A stretch of 64,000 bases of DNA from NCBI GenBank assembly GCA_022354845.1, contig CP031970.1, positions 62,001 through 126,000 on the forward strand, written 5' to 3'. This document shows, piece by piece, positions 8,349-18,026 of the stretch. A program made the position numbers and the translations under genes. Position 1 is the first letter of the stretch; each line of letters starts with the position of its first letter. The notes beneath the pieces were generated by a model. It was not told the origin of the DNA and did no database searches. It saw only the letters and a program-made list of their open reading frames with translations. The stretch is from Streptococcus suis (GTDB taxonomy: Bacteria; Bacillota; Bacilli; Lactobacillales; Streptococcaceae).

Positions 8349-9869
8349 ATGACAGAATTAGAAATAGTTTCTGAGGTCGTTGATCACGAAGCAACCTATC
8401 GACGTAGCCGTAGAGCATCACGTAAGCAGTCAGTTAAGCTAAACAAAGAATTTGGTAAGACAATATTAAAAACAAAGATTTGGCCAGCGCTTGTCTGGAG
8501 TATTGTCTTAAGTTTTTGTAGCGTAGTAAACCCGTTGCTAACATCGTTTGCGACCAACATACAGACTCAGAATTTATATGCAGGAATGGCCATGATGAAG
8601 GGCCAAATTCCATACGGTGATTTTTTTGGAACAAGTGGTTTATTATTTTACTTATTGGCCTTATTAGGGAATGTGGGTGGAAATTTTATCATTTTTGGCG
8701 TTCTCCAATTCATCGCATTGCTGATAGCAGGAGTCTATTTTTATAAGATTATTGCTTATTTTAGCCGGTCCGAAAAAGTTGCCCTTAGTGCAAGCCATTG
8801 GTTTTATATATTCATCTTTGCTCTTGGCTTCGGAGGATTGTATGCTGAGATGTTTGCCCTCCCTTTCATTTTAACCAGTATCTGGTTTTTAGTTCGTTAC
8901 TTTGAGAACGCAGTGACTGACGAAGCATTTATTCTTTATGGCGTAGATGCCGCCCTCGTTTTTCTTATCTATCCGAAAAGCTTAATTCTTTGGGTAGTAG
9001 CAGGTATAGTTTTAGTTGTCTACAATGTTCAGCACCATCAGATGGCTCGCGGATTTTACCAATTATTGGCAGCTCTTTTTGGATTTCTGCTTATTTTGTA
9101 TTCGGTCGGGTATTATGCATTTGAAGCACAAGTTTTAGGAACAGCAATTCAGCAGACATTTTTATATAATCTTCGTTTAGATTTTCAACATGCGACAGTA
9201 CTTATGGATTTGACAATTGTCATTCTTTTCCTCCTACTGTCTGGATTTGTAAAAAATGCCATCCAAACCTTATTTTCATTTAGACAAGAAAAATATACTT
9301 ACATTAAGGTCTTAATGTTACTAGTATTCATTATCCAATTAATTTTCATCGTTGGAAGTGCACATTTTCAGTGGAGTCAATTGGTCCTACTTTTGCCATA
9401 TGGATTTGTGATGGCGGTAATACTTACTCAGGAGGAATATGAGGATACTAATAGTAGTTATGCGCGTCGTCATTTCTTTCTACCTGTATTTATTGGATTA
9501 GGAATTCTTGCACAACCTGCCTATATTTATTCAGTTCAAGGAGATTTAAGAGCCGATCGTCAAGAAGTTGCCCAGTACATCAGTAGCCAAACAGAAAACT
9601 CAGACAAAGTTTATGCTTGGGATAATAGTGCAGGTGTTTACATTTCAAGCCAGCGCTTATCGGCAGCGACGATAACGACAGCAGAGCCATTTCTAAATAC
9701 AGATGAAAATGTGAATAGTTTGATATACGACTTAAATAAGAGTGAATCAAAATACGTGGTTGTAAATAAATATATTTCCATGTTAGACAAGGTGAAAACA
9801 ATTCTCGAATCTCAATATAAAGCTATTCAAACAACAGACCATTTTATTATTTATCAAAAGAATGAATGA
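8349..9869 (+). CDS. Polytopic membrane protein, GT-C-like, function unknown
   Basis: I do not recognise a named family with confidence. The 506-residue product starts with a basic cytoplasmic segment (about 45 residues, RRSRRASRKQ) and then has roughly 10-11 hydrophobic helices. The segment MKGQIPYGDFFGTSG resembles the first extracytoplasmic loop of GT-C membrane glycosyltransferases, and the last 100 residues (VAQYISSQTENSDKVYAW and beyond) form a soluble C-terminal domain as in those enzymes. TGaTATAAT 28 bases upstream is a good promoter. A role in transferring a lipid-linked sugar is inference only. Confidence 0.6.
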   Translation: MTELEIVSEVVDHEATYRRSRRASRKQSVKLNKEFGKTILKTKIWPALVWSIVLSFCSVVNPLLTSFATNIQTQNLYAGMAMMKGQIPYGDFFGTSGLLFYLLALLGNVGGNFIIFGVLQFIALLIAGVYFYKIIAYFSRSEKVALSASHWFYIFIFALGFGGLYAEMFALPFILTSIWFLVRYFENAVTDEAFILYGVDAALVFLIYPKSLILWVVAGIVLVVYNVQHHQMARGFYQLLAALFGFLLILYSVGYYAFEAQVLGTAIQQTFLYNLRLDFQHATVLMDLTIVILFLLLSGFVKNAIQTLFSFRQEKYTYIKVLMLLVFIIQLIFIVGSAHFQWSQLVLLLPYGFVMAVILTQEEYEDTNSSYARRHFFLPVFIGLGILAQPAYIYSVQGDLRADRQEVAQYISSQTENSDKVYAWDNSAGVYISSQRLSAATITTAEPFLNTDENVNSLIYDLNKSESKYVVVNKYISMLDKVKTILESQYKAIQTTDHFIIYQKNE

Positions 9870-9928
9870 TTGCTCAGGCAGTCATTTTTTCTTTAGCTTA
9901 TCTTGGAAAAGGAGGGAAAGTGGATATG

Positions 9929-9937
9929 TGGTATAAT
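9929..9937 (+). promoter_or_regulatory. Extended -10 promoter of mutL
   Basis: TGgTATAAT lies 46 bases before the mutL start. The mismatch-repair gene thus has its own promoter and does not depend on an upstream mutS. Confidence 0.5.
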
Positions 9938-9983
9938 GGAAAAATAAGTACTCAGGAAAAATTATCAAAAGAATGTAGGAGAA

Positions 9984-11924
9984 ATGATGTCACATATTAT
10001 TGAACTACCAGAAATACTAGCCAACCAGATTGCGGCTGGCGAGGTCATTGAGCGACCAGCCAGTGTGGTTAAGGAGTTGGTGGAAAATTCCATTGACGCA
10101 GGGGCTAGTCAGATTGAAATTAGTGTTGAAGAGGCTGGCCTTAAAATGATTCAAATCACGGATAACGGTGAGGGAATTGCCCCTGATGAAGTAGCGCTTG
10201 CCATCCGCCGTCACGCCACCAGTAAGATAAAAAGTCAATCGGATTTGTTTCGTATTCGCACCCTCGGTTTTCGTGGAGAAGCTCTGCCTTCCATTGCTTC
10301 TGTCAGTCAGGTGGTTATTGAGACTGCAACTACAAATCATTCGCATGGTCTACGATTAGAGGCCAAAGGTGGTGTCATCGAGAAAGAGGAGCCAGTTAGT
10401 CGTCCGGTTGGCACACAGATTACAGTTTCAGAATTATTTTACAATACCCCTGCTCGTCTCAAATACGTTCGCAGTCAACAGGCTGAATTATCACATATTG
10501 TTGATGTTGTAAATCGATTGAGTCTAGCTCATCCGGAAATAGCTTTTGCCTTAGTAAACGAAGGACGAGAATTAATTAGAACTGCAGGGACAGGGAAACT
10601 TCGTCAGGCAATTTCAGGGATTTATGGGATTGCTTCTGCCAAAAAAATGGTTGAAATTGAGGCCGAAGACCTGGATTTTCAGATTTCAGGTTATGTTTCT
10701 TTGCCAGAGTTGACTCGTGCCAACCGCAACTACATTTCCATTTTCATCAATGGTCGCTATATCAAGAATTTTTTGCTTAATCGAGCGATTTTGGAAGGTT
10801 ATGGCAGTAAGTTGATGGTTGGACGCTTTCCGCTGGCAGTCATTTCTATAGAAATTGACCCCTATCTTGCTGATGTCAATGTGCATCCGACCAAGCAGGA
10901 AGTTCGTATCTCCAAGGAAAAAGAACTCATGGCCTTGATTCGAGAGGCGATTAGTCAAGCGCTTAAAGAGCAGGACTTGATACCAGATGCTCTTGAGAAT
11001 TTAGCTCAGTCAAGTACTCGACCAAAAGTAAAAGCAGAGCAAGGCACCTTACCACTCAAAGAGCCAAAAATCTATTATGATACGATTAAGCAAGACTTCT
11101 TCTTAAAACCAGACGTGGTCGCTGAGGATGTCAAACCTCTCGAAGAGGATAGGCAAGAGATTGTTGAGTCGCCTGTCGAAAATAGACCTACATCTGTTCA
11201 ATTTGCAGAACGTCAGTCGGTGGAATCAGAAGATCAGGAGCATCCTAATCTAAGTGCAAAAGAATTGGCAAAACTGGCACATAAATTAGACCAGGAGGAA
11301 ACCTCGACATTTCCAGAGTTAGAATATTTTGGTCAAATGCATGGGACGTATTTATTTGCGCAAGGTAAGACAGGACTTTATATCATTGACCAGCATGCTG
11401 CACAAGAGCGGGTCAAATACGAATACTATCGTGAGAAAATTGGACAGGTTGACAATTCAGCTCAACAGTTATTGGTGCCGTATATTTTTGAATTTCCGCA
11501 GAATGATGCCCTTAACCTTGTCCACAAAATGGATGCTCTTCGTCAAGTTGGTGTCAACTTAGAAGAATATGGAGCTAATCAATTTATTCTGCGTGAACAT
11601 CCTATTTGGATGAAGGAAGAGGAGATTGAGTCTGGCATCTATGAGATGTGTGACATGTTGCTCTTGACGGATCGGGTGTCAATCAAGCAGTATCGGGCAG
11701 AACTGGCTATCATGATGTCTTGTAAACGGTCAATCAAGGCCAACCATGCTTTGGATGATTATTCGGCGCGTGATTTATTGAGACAATTGTCTTACTGCCA
11801 AAACCCCTATAACTGCCCGCACGGTCGTCCAGTTTTAGTGCATTTTAGCAAATCGGATATGGAAAAAATGTTCCGTCGCATTCAGGAAAATCACACGAGT
11901 TTGCGAGAATTGGGCAAGTATTAA
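9984..11924 (+). CDS. mutL: DNA mismatch repair protein MutL
   Basis: MutL couples MutS mismatch recognition to strand removal. The 646-residue protein has the GHKL ATPase motifs in order: [12 protein letters not shown] (motif I), DNGEGI (motif II), [12 protein letters not shown] (motif III) and [17 protein letters not shown] charged linker (about 330-440) leads to the C-terminal dimerisation domain, with the conserved [12 protein letters not shown] and CPHGRP motifs. It lacks the DQHA(x)2E(x)4E endonuclease pattern only in part: [11 protein letters not shown] is present, so nicking activity is plausible. Either ATG, at 9984 or 9987, could start translation after TAGGAG. Confidence 0.95.
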   Translation: MMSHIIELPEILANQIAAGEVIERPASVVKELVENSIDAGASQIEISVEEAGLKMIQITDNGEGIAPDEVALAIRRHATSKIKSQSDLFRIRTLGFRGEALPSIASVSQVVIETATTNHSHGLRLEAKGGVIEKEEPVSRPVGTQITVSELFYNTPARLKYVRSQQAELSHIVDVVNRLSLAHPEIAFALVNEGRELIRTAGTGKLRQAISGIYGIASAKKMVEIEAEDLDFQISGYVSLPELTRANRNYISIFINGRYIKNFLLNRAILEGYGSKLMVGRFPLAVISIEIDPYLADVNVHPTKQEVRISKEKELMALIREAISQALKEQDLIPDALENLAQSSTRPKVKAEQGTLPLKEPKIYYDTIKQDFFLKPDVVAEDVKPLEEDRQEIVESPVENRPTSVQFAERQSVESEDQEHPNLSAKELAKLAHKLDQEETSTFPELEYFGQMHGTYLFAQGKTGLYIIDQHAAQERVKYEYYREKIGQVDNSAQQLLVPYIFEFPQNDALNLVHKMDALRQVGVNLEEYGANQFILREHPIWMKEEEIESGIYEMCDMLLLTDRVSIKQYRAELAIMMSCKRSIKANHALDDYSARDLLRQLSYCQNPYNCPHGRPVLVHFSKSDMEKMFRRIQENHTSLRELGKY

Positions 11925-12129
11925 TACTCTTCGAATATTAACATCAGACCTTGTTGACTTGATTTGATGAGTGTAAAGCTCCTGTGAGCTTTACAGCCTG
12001 CTATCTTAAAACGCGAAAGTAGTAAGGGCCTATCTACTCTTGGAGAAACGAACTTCGTTCGCTCAATCTCCAACCTCCAAAGGTTTCCCAAACCTTTGGA
12101 GCTAATCGTTTTCAATTTTTATTGAGTAT
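11924..12129. repeat. Intergenic hairpin element bounded by ATACTC / GAGTAT
   Basis: The 206-bp stretch between mutL and ruvA begins with ATACTC (overlapping the mutL stop) and ends with the complement GAGTAT. It contains internal palindromes: GTAAAGCTcctgtgAGCTTTAC, CGAACttcGTTCG and CCAAAGGTTTcccAAACCTTTGG. No open frame of note is present. The structure is that of a small non-coding streptococcal repeat (RUP/BOX-like), but I cannot assign it to a named family. Confidence 0.55.
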
Positions 12130-12169
12130 AAATATTAACAAAAAGTTGACACATTAGTAAAGGAATCAT

Positions 12170-12760
12170 ATGTACGGCTATATTAAAGGAATTTTAACGA
12201 AAATAACTGCAAAATATATTGTGGTGGAAACGTATGGAGTAGGCTATATCTTGCAGGTTGCTAATCCCTACGCCTATTCAGGACAAGTCCAGCAAGAAGT
12301 GACAGTCTATACTCATCAGGTGATTCGTGAAGATGCTCATTTACTCTACGGATTTGCTACAGAGAATGAAAAATCCGTCTTTCTGAGTCTGATTTCAGTA
12401 TCAGGTATTGGTCCAACAACGGCTCTAGCTATTATTGCTGTTGATGATAATGATGGGCTTGTTCGTGCCATTGAGCAGAAAAATATTACTTACCTGACCA
12501 AGTTTCCAAAGATTGGCAAGAAAACAGCCCAGCAGATGATTTTGGACTTGGAAGGCAAGTTTGTCATGAGCGAAGAAGCGGGTCCTGTTCAACAAGTAGC
12601 ACCATCCAGTGAAAATATCGCCCTCGAAGAAGCCATGGAAGCCATGGAAGCTCTTGGTTACCGACCAGCCGAACTCAAGAAAATCAAGAAATTCTTTGAA
12701 GGCACCAACGACACCGCAGAAAACTACATCAAGTCAGCCCTTAAAATGCTGATGAAGTAA
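12170..12760 (+). CDS. ruvA: Holliday junction DNA helicase subunit RuvA
   Basis: RuvA binds four-way junctions as a tetramer and loads RuvB. The 196-residue product shows the N-terminal OB fold ([24 protein letters not shown]), the two helix-hairpin-helix motifs ([26 protein letters not shown]) and the C-terminal RuvB-contacting domain ([17 protein letters not shown]). It is separated from ruvB by about 8 kb, the usual streptococcal arrangement next to mutL and tag. Confidence 0.95.
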   Translation: MYGYIKGILTKITAKYIVVETYGVGYILQVANPYAYSGQVQQEVTVYTHQVIREDAHLLYGFATENEKSVFLSLISVSGIGPTTALAIIAVDDNDGLVRAIEQKNITYLTKFPKIGKKTAQQMILDLEGKFVMSEEAGPVQQVAPSSENIALEEAMEAMEALGYRPAELKKIKKFFEGTNDTAENYIKSALKMLMK

Positions 12761-12940
12761 TAGGATACTAAGGCGTTAAGCGATACAAAGCAAAATAGAC
12801 GGCCGAACAGAAATTTTGTTAGAAATTTCGTTGTGAGACCTCCGCAATGACAACTAGGTAAAAGGCGAGTTTTGACGAAGCCTTTTACCAGATGTCAACT
12901 GCGTTATTCGGTGATATTTAGGATTCAGTTTGACAATTTT

Positions 12941-13434
12941 GCAAAGTATCGTAACCGTGTTCAACTAACGTACCAGTATGATGGTTACTAAAGTAACTCA
13001 TCATACTACGGCAATCGCTATTTGCGACTTGCCTAGGTACCTTACTAATTCGCCACAAAAATAATATCGATTTTTGCGGCTCATGTCGTGTCCAGATACA
13101 AAGGACGTAAAGGACAAAGAGAAAATAGGAAAGCGGACGCAGATGCTTTGGCATCTAGGAAGTCTTTATCTTTTTGCAAAGTATCGTAGCCGTGTTCAAC
13201 TAACGTACCAGTATGATGGTTACTAAAGTAACTCATCATACTACGGCAATCGCTATTTGCGACTTGCCTAGGTACCTTACTAATTCGCCACAAAAATAAT
13301 ATCGATTTTTGCGGCTCATGTCGTGTCCAGATACAAAGGACGTAAAGGACAAAGAGAAAATAGGAAAGCGGACGCAGATGCTTTGGCATCTAGGAAGTCT
13401 TTATCTTTTTGCAAAGTATCGTAGCCGTGTTCAA
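12941..13434. repeat. 235-bp tandem repeat, two full copies plus a fragment
   Basis: Unit 1 is 12941-13175 and unit 2 is 13176-13410; a third copy begins at 13411 and loses identity after about 24 bases, continuing as a diverged version. The two full units differ by only a base or so, which indicates recent duplication. Each holds an imperfect palindrome (ATGATGGTTACT...AGTAACTCATCAT) and a TGGCATCTAGG segment. A minus-strand frame crosses it, but the unit length is not a multiple of three and nothing supports coding. It fills most of the 850-bp gap between ruvA and tag. Confidence 0.85.
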
Positions 13435-13614
13435 TTACCGTAACAGTACGATGGTTGCTGAATTAAGTAGCTAAAAGTATAGTCATTTTAATTAGCTTTG
13501 ATACATCGTCACTTTCGCCTTGCCGTACTCTAGTACAGCCTGCGCCTCAGTTCCTTGTCTGAAAGCTAATTCATTCGACTATATTAAGTAAACCGTATGT
13601 GAAAAGGAGTTTCT

Positions 13615-14184
13615 ATGTCCCGTTGTACTTGGGTTAATCTAAATAATCCACTTTATATTGCTTACCATGATGAAGAATGGGGCAAGCCACTTCACGATGA
13701 GCAGTCTTTGTTTGAGTTGCTTTGCTTGGAATCCTACCAAGCTGGACTTTCCTGGGAAATTGTTCTCAACAAACGGCAGGCTTTTCGCTCCGCATTTTTC
13801 AACTATAATATTCAAAAGGTTGCAACAATGACTGATGAAGATTTGGATGCACTTTTGAATAATCCACATATCATCCGTCACAAGGCAAAGTTGTACGCTA
13901 CCCGCGTCAATGCCCAGGCTTTTCTTCGAGTACAGGAGGAATTCGGTACGTTCGATACGTATCTTTGGGAATGGGTGAACGGTGCAACAATTGACAACCC
14001 TGTCAAGTCCTTCCGAGAATTGCCGACCAAGAACGACTTGTCTGAGCGGATTTCAAAAGATTTGAAGAAACGAGGTTTCAAATTTCTAGGACCTGTCTGT
14101 ATTTACTCCTATTTGCAGGCTGCAGGTCTTCTAAATGACCATGAAGAAACCTGTGAAATTGGAAAGAAATTACGAATTAATTAG
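13615..14184 (+). CDS. tag: DNA-3-methyladenine glycosylase I
   Basis: Tag removes 3-methyladenine from alkylated DNA. The 189-residue product has the family's zinc ligands: Cys4 (MSRCTWV) and His18 (AYHDEEWG) at the N-terminus, His and Cys of HEETC near the C-terminus. The helical core LFELLCLESYQAGLSWEIVLNKRQAFR is intact, with the catalytic Glu in it. It precedes cinA-recA by only 36 bases, and a possible competence promoter lies in its last codons. Confidence 0.93.
   Translation: MSRCTWVNLNNPLYIAYHDEEWGKPLHDEQSLFELLCLESYQAGLSWEIVLNKRQAFRSAFFNYNIQKVATMTDEDLDALLNNPHIIRHKAKLYATRVNAQAFLRVQEEFGTFDTYLWEWVNGATIDNPVKSFRELPTKNDLSERISKDLKKRGFKFLGPVCIYSYLQAAGLLNDHEETCEIGKKLRIN
14171..14178 (+). promoter_or_regulatory. 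Candidate SigX (cin-box) promoter for cinA-recA
   Basis: TACGAATT differs in the last base from the streptococcal cin-box TACGAATA recognised by ComX/SigX. It lies 42 bases before the cinA start, inside the 3' end of tag. In other streptococci cinA-recA is a late competence operon, so the position is right; the single mismatch keeps confidence moderate. Confidence 0.45.
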
Positions 14185-14220
14185 ATGAGCGAGCAATCGT
14201 ATCTTAGTTAGGGGAGGAAC

Positions 14221-15402
14221 ATGAAAGCAGAATTAATTGCTGTTGGAACAGAAATATTGACAGGTCAAATTGTGAATACGAATGCTCAATTCTTGTCAGA
14301 AAAATGTGCAGAGCTAGGTATTGATGTATACTTCCACACTGCTGTAGGTGATAATGAACAGCGACTATTGTCTGTGCTTGAAATTGCAAGTAAACGAAGT
14401 GATCTGGTCATTTTATGTGGTGGTTTAGGTCCTACTGAAGACGACTTGACTAAGCAAACTTTAGCGACATTTTTGCAAAAAGAGTTGGTTGCTGACGAAC
14501 TAGCGATGGCAAAATTAGACCGTTTTTTTGCCAGTCGACCAGGTCGTGTTCGCACACATAATAATGAGCGTCAAGCACAGATTGTGGAGGGAAGTCAGGC
14601 GCTACAGAACCCAGCTGGTTTAGCTGTAGGTGGTATGATTGAGCAAGATGGTGTGACCTATATTGTTTTGCCTGGCCCACCAAGTGAACTCAAGGCCATG
14701 TTTTCTGAGAGTCTGTTACCTTTTTTGACTCAATCTCAGCAACAACTTTACTCGCGTGTCCTACGCTTTTTTGGAATAGGTGAAAGCCAGTTGGTGACTG
14801 TTTTAGCGGATTTGATTGACAAGCAGACAGACCCGACTCTTGCGCCTTATGCAAAAGTTGGAGAGGTGACGCTTCGTTTATCTACGAAGGCAGATAGCCA
14901 GGAAGAAGCGAACGTTCGTTTGAATCAGTTGGAAGAAGAGATATTGCAACGTGACCATTTGAGAGTTTTTTTCTATGCATATGGGGATGACAATAGTTTG
15001 GTTAAAACCGTAGCGACTCTTTTAGAGGAAAAGAAACAATCTTTGGGCATCCTAGAGAATGGAACAGGTGGTTTATTACAAGCAGAATTGAGTCTGGCTT
15101 TGGCTGGTCAGCCGTATTATAGTGGAGGAAAAATCATCGGTCAGCTAGGGACAGAATCGGGCGGGCTATCAGAAGAAGCAAGTCGCATTCGGGAGGAACT
15201 ACAAGCTGATTTAGGGCTAGTTGTGTCGGTGGCGGTCAAACCAGAATCAACAGTAGACAACGTACTTGCTAAAGTATATCTAGCCTTGGCCAGTACCTCG
15301 GGTATTTCCAAAAAAGAGGTAGATTTAGGAGGTTATTCATGGCAATACCTTCGTCAACTTGCTTGTTTACAGGCGTTAGATTTTGTACGAAACACTTTGT
15401 GA
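14221..15402 (+). CDS. cinA: Competence-damage-inducible protein CinA, degenerate C-terminal domain
   Basis: The 393-residue product keeps the N-terminal COG1058 (MoaB-like, ADP-ribose pyrophosphatase-associated) domain: AVGTEILTGQIVNTN, CGGLGPTEDD, HNNERQAQ and VLPGPPSELKAMF are all visible. The C-terminal PncC-type nicotinamide-nucleotide deamidase domain is present but altered: where the family has AESLTGG this protein has LENGTGG, so the catalytic Ser is replaced, and the usual TGVAGP is VSVAVKP. The protein is also about 25 residues shorter than usual. It therefore looks like a CinA that kept its recombination-associated part but probably lost deamidase activity. Confidence 0.9.
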   Translation: MKAELIAVGTEILTGQIVNTNAQFLSEKCAELGIDVYFHTAVGDNEQRLLSVLEIASKRSDLVILCGGLGPTEDDLTKQTLATFLQKELVADELAMAKLDRFFASRPGRVRTHNNERQAQIVEGSQALQNPAGLAVGGMIEQDGVTYIVLPGPPSELKAMFSESLLPFLTQSQQQLYSRVLRFFGIGESQLVTVLADLIDKQTDPTLAPYAKVGEVTLRLSTKADSQEEANVRLNQLEEEILQRDHLRVFFYAYGDDNSLVKTVATLLEEKKQSLGILENGTGGLLQAELSLALAGQPYYSGGKIIGQLGTESGGLSEEASRIREELQADLGLVVSVAVKPESTVDNVLAKVYLALASTSGISKKEVDLGGYSWQYLRQLACLQALDFVRNTL

Positions 15403-15424
15403 AATAGCAGATATTTGCTATAAT
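15397..15424 (+). promoter_or_regulatory. recA promoter
   Basis: TTGTGA, a 16-base spacer and an extended -10 (TGcTATAAT) overlap the end of cinA. recA can thus be transcribed alone for housekeeping needs in addition to any read-through from cinA. Confidence 0.65.
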
Positions 15425-15453
15425 AGTTTGACTAAGAAAAGAGGAGAAAATCA

Positions 15454-16608
15454 TTGGCTAAGAAACCAGGAAAAAAACTAGAAGATATTACAAAAAAATT
15501 TGGAGATGAACGTAAAAAAGCGCTGGATGATGCACTGAAATCTATTGAAAAAGATTTTGGTAAGGGAGCTGTCATGCGTCTCGGTGAACGTGCAGAGCAA
15601 AAGGTTCAAGTTATGAGCTCAGGTAGTCTGTCTATTGATATTGCGCTTGGGGCAGGTGGTTATCCCAAAGGGCGTATCATTGAAATTTATGGTCCAGAAA
15701 GTTCAGGTAAGACAACAGTTGCTCTTCATGCTGTGGCTCAAGCGCAGAAAGAAGGTGGAATTGCAGCCTTTATTGATGCAGAACATGCTTTGGATCCAGC
15801 CTATGCAGCAGCCCTAGGGGTAAATATTGATGAATTACTTTTGTCGCAACCAGACTCAGGTGAACAAGGTCTTGAGATTGCAGGTAAGTTGATTGACTCT
15901 GGCGCGGTTGACTTAGTTGTCGTTGACTCTGTAGCAGCCCTTGTACCTCGTGCAGAAATTGATGGTGATATTGGTGATAGTCACGTAGGTTTGCAAGCAC
16001 GCATGATGAGTCAGGCTATGCGTAAGTTGTCAGCTTCTATCAACAAGACCAAGACAATTGCTATCTTTATCAACCAGTTACGTGAAAAAGTTGGGGTGAT
16101 GTTTGGTAACCCTGAAACAACACCTGGTGGACGTGCTCTTAAGTTCTATGCATCTGTTCGTATGGATGTCCGCGGAAATACGCAGATCAAAGGTACTGGT
16201 GATCAAAAAGATCAAAACGTTGGTAAGGAAACCAAGGTCAAGATTGTGAAGAATAAGGTAGCTCCTCCGTTTAAGGAAGCTATCGTTGAAATCATGTATG
16301 GAGAGGGAATTTCTCGCACAGGTGAATTGATCGAGATCGGTAGCAACCTTGGTATTATTCAAAAAGCAGGTGCCTGGTATTCTTATAATGGAGAAAAAAT
16401 CGGACAAGGCTCTGAAAATGCTAAGAAATTCTTGGCAGACAATCCAGCAATCTTTGATGAAATCGACCGTAAGATTCGTATTCACTATGGTTTGATTGAA
16501 GCGGATGAAGAACAAGAAGTAGTGGAAGCAGAAGAAAATACGATTGCTGTTGAAGATATACAAGATGTTGTACTTGATCTAGATGGTGGGATTGAGTTAG
16601 AAGATTAG
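15454..16608 (+). CDS. recA: Recombinase RecA
   Basis: RecA forms filaments on single-stranded DNA, catalyses strand exchange and triggers LexA-type cleavage; it is essential for transformation. The 384-residue product has Walker [10 protein letters not shown], Walker [13 protein letters not shown], the L1/L2 DNA-binding loops ([13 protein letters not shown]) and an acidic C-terminal tail ([13 protein letters not shown]). The start is TTG, seven bases after AGGAG, because no ATG or GTG is available before the conserved region. Confidence 0.97.
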   Translation: MAKKPGKKLEDITKKFGDERKKALDDALKSIEKDFGKGAVMRLGERAEQKVQVMSSGSLSIDIALGAGGYPKGRIIEIYGPESSGKTTVALHAVAQAQKEGGIAAFIDAEHALDPAYAAALGVNIDELLLSQPDSGEQGLEIAGKLIDSGAVDLVVVDSVAALVPRAEIDGDIGDSHVGLQARMMSQAMRKLSASINKTKTIAIFINQLREKVGVMFGNPETTPGGRALKFYASVRMDVRGNTQIKGTGDQKDQNVGKETKVKIVKNKVAPPFKEAIVEIMYGEGISRTGELIEIGSNLGIIQKAGAWYSYNGEKIGQGSENAKKFLADNPAIFDEIDRKIRIHYGLIEADEEQEVVEAEENTIAVEDIQDVVLDLDGGIELED

Positions 16609-16619
16609 GATGTTGAAAT

Positions 16620-16646
16620 GGGAGGAAAAGATTTCTCCCTTTTTTC
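16620..16646 (+). terminator. recA terminator
   Basis: GGGAG / CTCCC arms with extra A-T pairs and a T6 tail lie 11 bases after the recA stop. Confidence 0.75.
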
Positions 16647-16821
16647 TTTTTTAGGAGAATATCCACGAAAGAAACGTATATTTTGAGGAATTTTAGTTGG
16701 GATTTCCGAATTTTCGCCAATAAATTTTGAGTTTTTCTAAAAAATAGGTCTACAGACTGAGTATTTATATGGTATAATGTAATATAATGTGTTTAATAAA
16801 ATGAAGCAAAGGAGTGACTAC

Positions 16822-17220
16822 ATGATAAAAATTTATACAGTATCTAGTTGTACCTCTTGTAAAAAAGCAAAGAATTGGTTGAATGCACATCAACTATCCT
16901 ATAATGAACACAATTTGGGAAAAGAGGCAATTACAAAAGAAGAAATTCTTAACATCTTAACAAAGACTGAAAATGGGATTGCAAGCATTGTTTCATCGAA
17001 AAATCGTTATGCAAAAAGTTTAGATTTTGATATCGAGGAGTTAAGTGTGAACGAAGTAATCGATTTGATTACCTCTAATCCTCGCATTTTAAAAAGTCCA
17101 ATATTAATTGATGAGAAAAGACTCCAAGTTGGCTATAAGGAAGATGATATCCGTGCATTTTTACCTCGTTCTGTAAGAAATGTTGAGAATGCACAGGCCC
17201 GCATGAGAGCAGCTTTATAA
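16822..17220 (+). CDS. spxA: Spx-family transcriptional regulator SpxA
   Basis: Spx binds the alpha subunit of RNA polymerase and reprogrammes transcription under thiol and oxidative stress. The 132-residue ArsC-fold protein has the redox switch Cys10-x-x-Cys13 (SSCTSCKKA) and the conserved VSSKNRYAK and LQVGYKEDDIRAFLPR segments. The ATG at 16822 follows AAAGGAG; the frame is open further upstream but without a ribosome-binding site. Its location just after recA is the standard streptococcal position. Confidence 0.93.
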   Translation: MIKIYTVSSCTSCKKAKNWLNAHQLSYNEHNLGKEAITKEEILNILTKTENGIASIVSSKNRYAKSLDFDIEELSVNEVIDLITSNPRILKSPILIDEKRLQVGYKEDDIRAFLPRSVRNVENAQARMRAAL

Positions 17221-17329
17221 ATTGTGTTCAGAGAGCTCTAAAATAAAGGGTTCTCTTCGTTTATTTATTTGAGAAAAATGTCCAAATATGGTATAATAAC
17301 TAGACCATAAAATGAAAGAAGGTGTAAGT

Positions 17330-17596
17330 ATGGGATTCACGGAAGAAACTGTCCGTTTCCGTCTCGATGATACCGATAAGCAGGAAATCAACAAAACATT
17401 GATTAGTGTTTATCGTTCTTTGGAAGAGAAGGGCTATAATCCAATTAACCAAATCATCGGTTATGTATTGAGCGGGGACCCTGCTTATATTCCGCGTTAT
17501 AATGACGCGCGTAACCAGATTCGTAAGCATGAACGTGATGAAATCATTGAAGAATTGGTACGCTATTACCTGAAAGGGAATGGGATAGACCTTTAA
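17330..17596 (+). CDS. IreB family regulatory phosphoprotein (UPF0297)
   Basis: This 88-residue protein matches the IreB/YrzL family ([40 protein letters not shown]). In enterococci IreB is a substrate of the PASTA kinase IreK and modulates envelope stress responses; the conserved N-terminal Thr residues (T5/T8) would be the phosphorylation site. I start it at the ATG at 17330 after GAAGG. It begins a three-gene operon with ruvX and a DUF1292 gene, driven by TGgTATAAT near 17290. Confidence 0.9.
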   Translation: MGFTEETVRFRLDDTDKQEINKTLISVYRSLEEKGYNPINQIIGYVLSGDPAYIPRYNDARNQIRKHERDEIIEELVRYYLKGNGIDL

Positions 17597-18015
17597 TGAG
17601 AATAATGGGATTAGATGTTGGTTCTAAAACTGTAGGGGTCGCTATTTCAGATCCATTAGGTTTTACAGCTCAAGGTTTGGAAATCATTCCGATTGATGAA
17701 GACAAGGGTGAATTTGGCTTGGAACGTTTGACAGAGCTTGTTGAACAATACAAGGTTGATCAGTTTGTTGTTGGCTTACCAAAGAATATGAACAATACAA
17801 GTGGCCCTCGAGTAGAGGCTAGTCAAGCTTACGGTGATTTATTAACTGAGCGATACAAACTTCCAGTAGAATATCAGGACGAACGGTTGACAACTGTTGC
17901 AGCAGAGCGAATGCTAATTGAACAAGCAGACATTAGTCGAGGAAAACGTAAAAAAGTTATTGACAAATTAGCAGCTCAGCTGATTTTGCAAAATTATTTA
18001 GATAGAACATTTTAA
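17596..18015 (+). CDS. ruvX: Putative pre-16S rRNA nuclease / RuvX (YqgF)
   Basis: The 139-residue RNase H-like protein has [15 protein letters not shown] at the N-terminus (catalytic Asp), the [13 protein letters not shown] loop and [15 protein letters not shown] with the conserved E and T. Family members process the 5' end of 16S rRNA and were earlier annotated as Holliday junction resolvases. The start codon overlaps the ireB stop (TTTAATG). Confidence 0.92.
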   Translation: MRIMGLDVGSKTVGVAISDPLGFTAQGLEIIPIDEDKGEFGLERLTELVEQYKVDQFVVGLPKNMNNTSGPRVEASQAYGDLLTERYKLPVEYQDERLTTVAAERMLIEQADISRGKRKKVIDKLAAQLILQNYLDRTF

Positions 18016-18026
18016 AGGAGACACCT

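Noticed and set aside
11417..11424. Exact cin-box TACGAATA in mutL, and another near 43505 in pepO
   Set aside because: Both lie inside conserved coding sequence far from any downstream start in a position to be driven by them.
12918..13389. Two overlapping minus-strand frames of 78 and 102 codons with the same start sequence
   Set aside because: They are copies of one chance frame in the 235-bp tandem repeat; the unit is not a multiple of three, and no ribosome-binding site or family resemblance exists.
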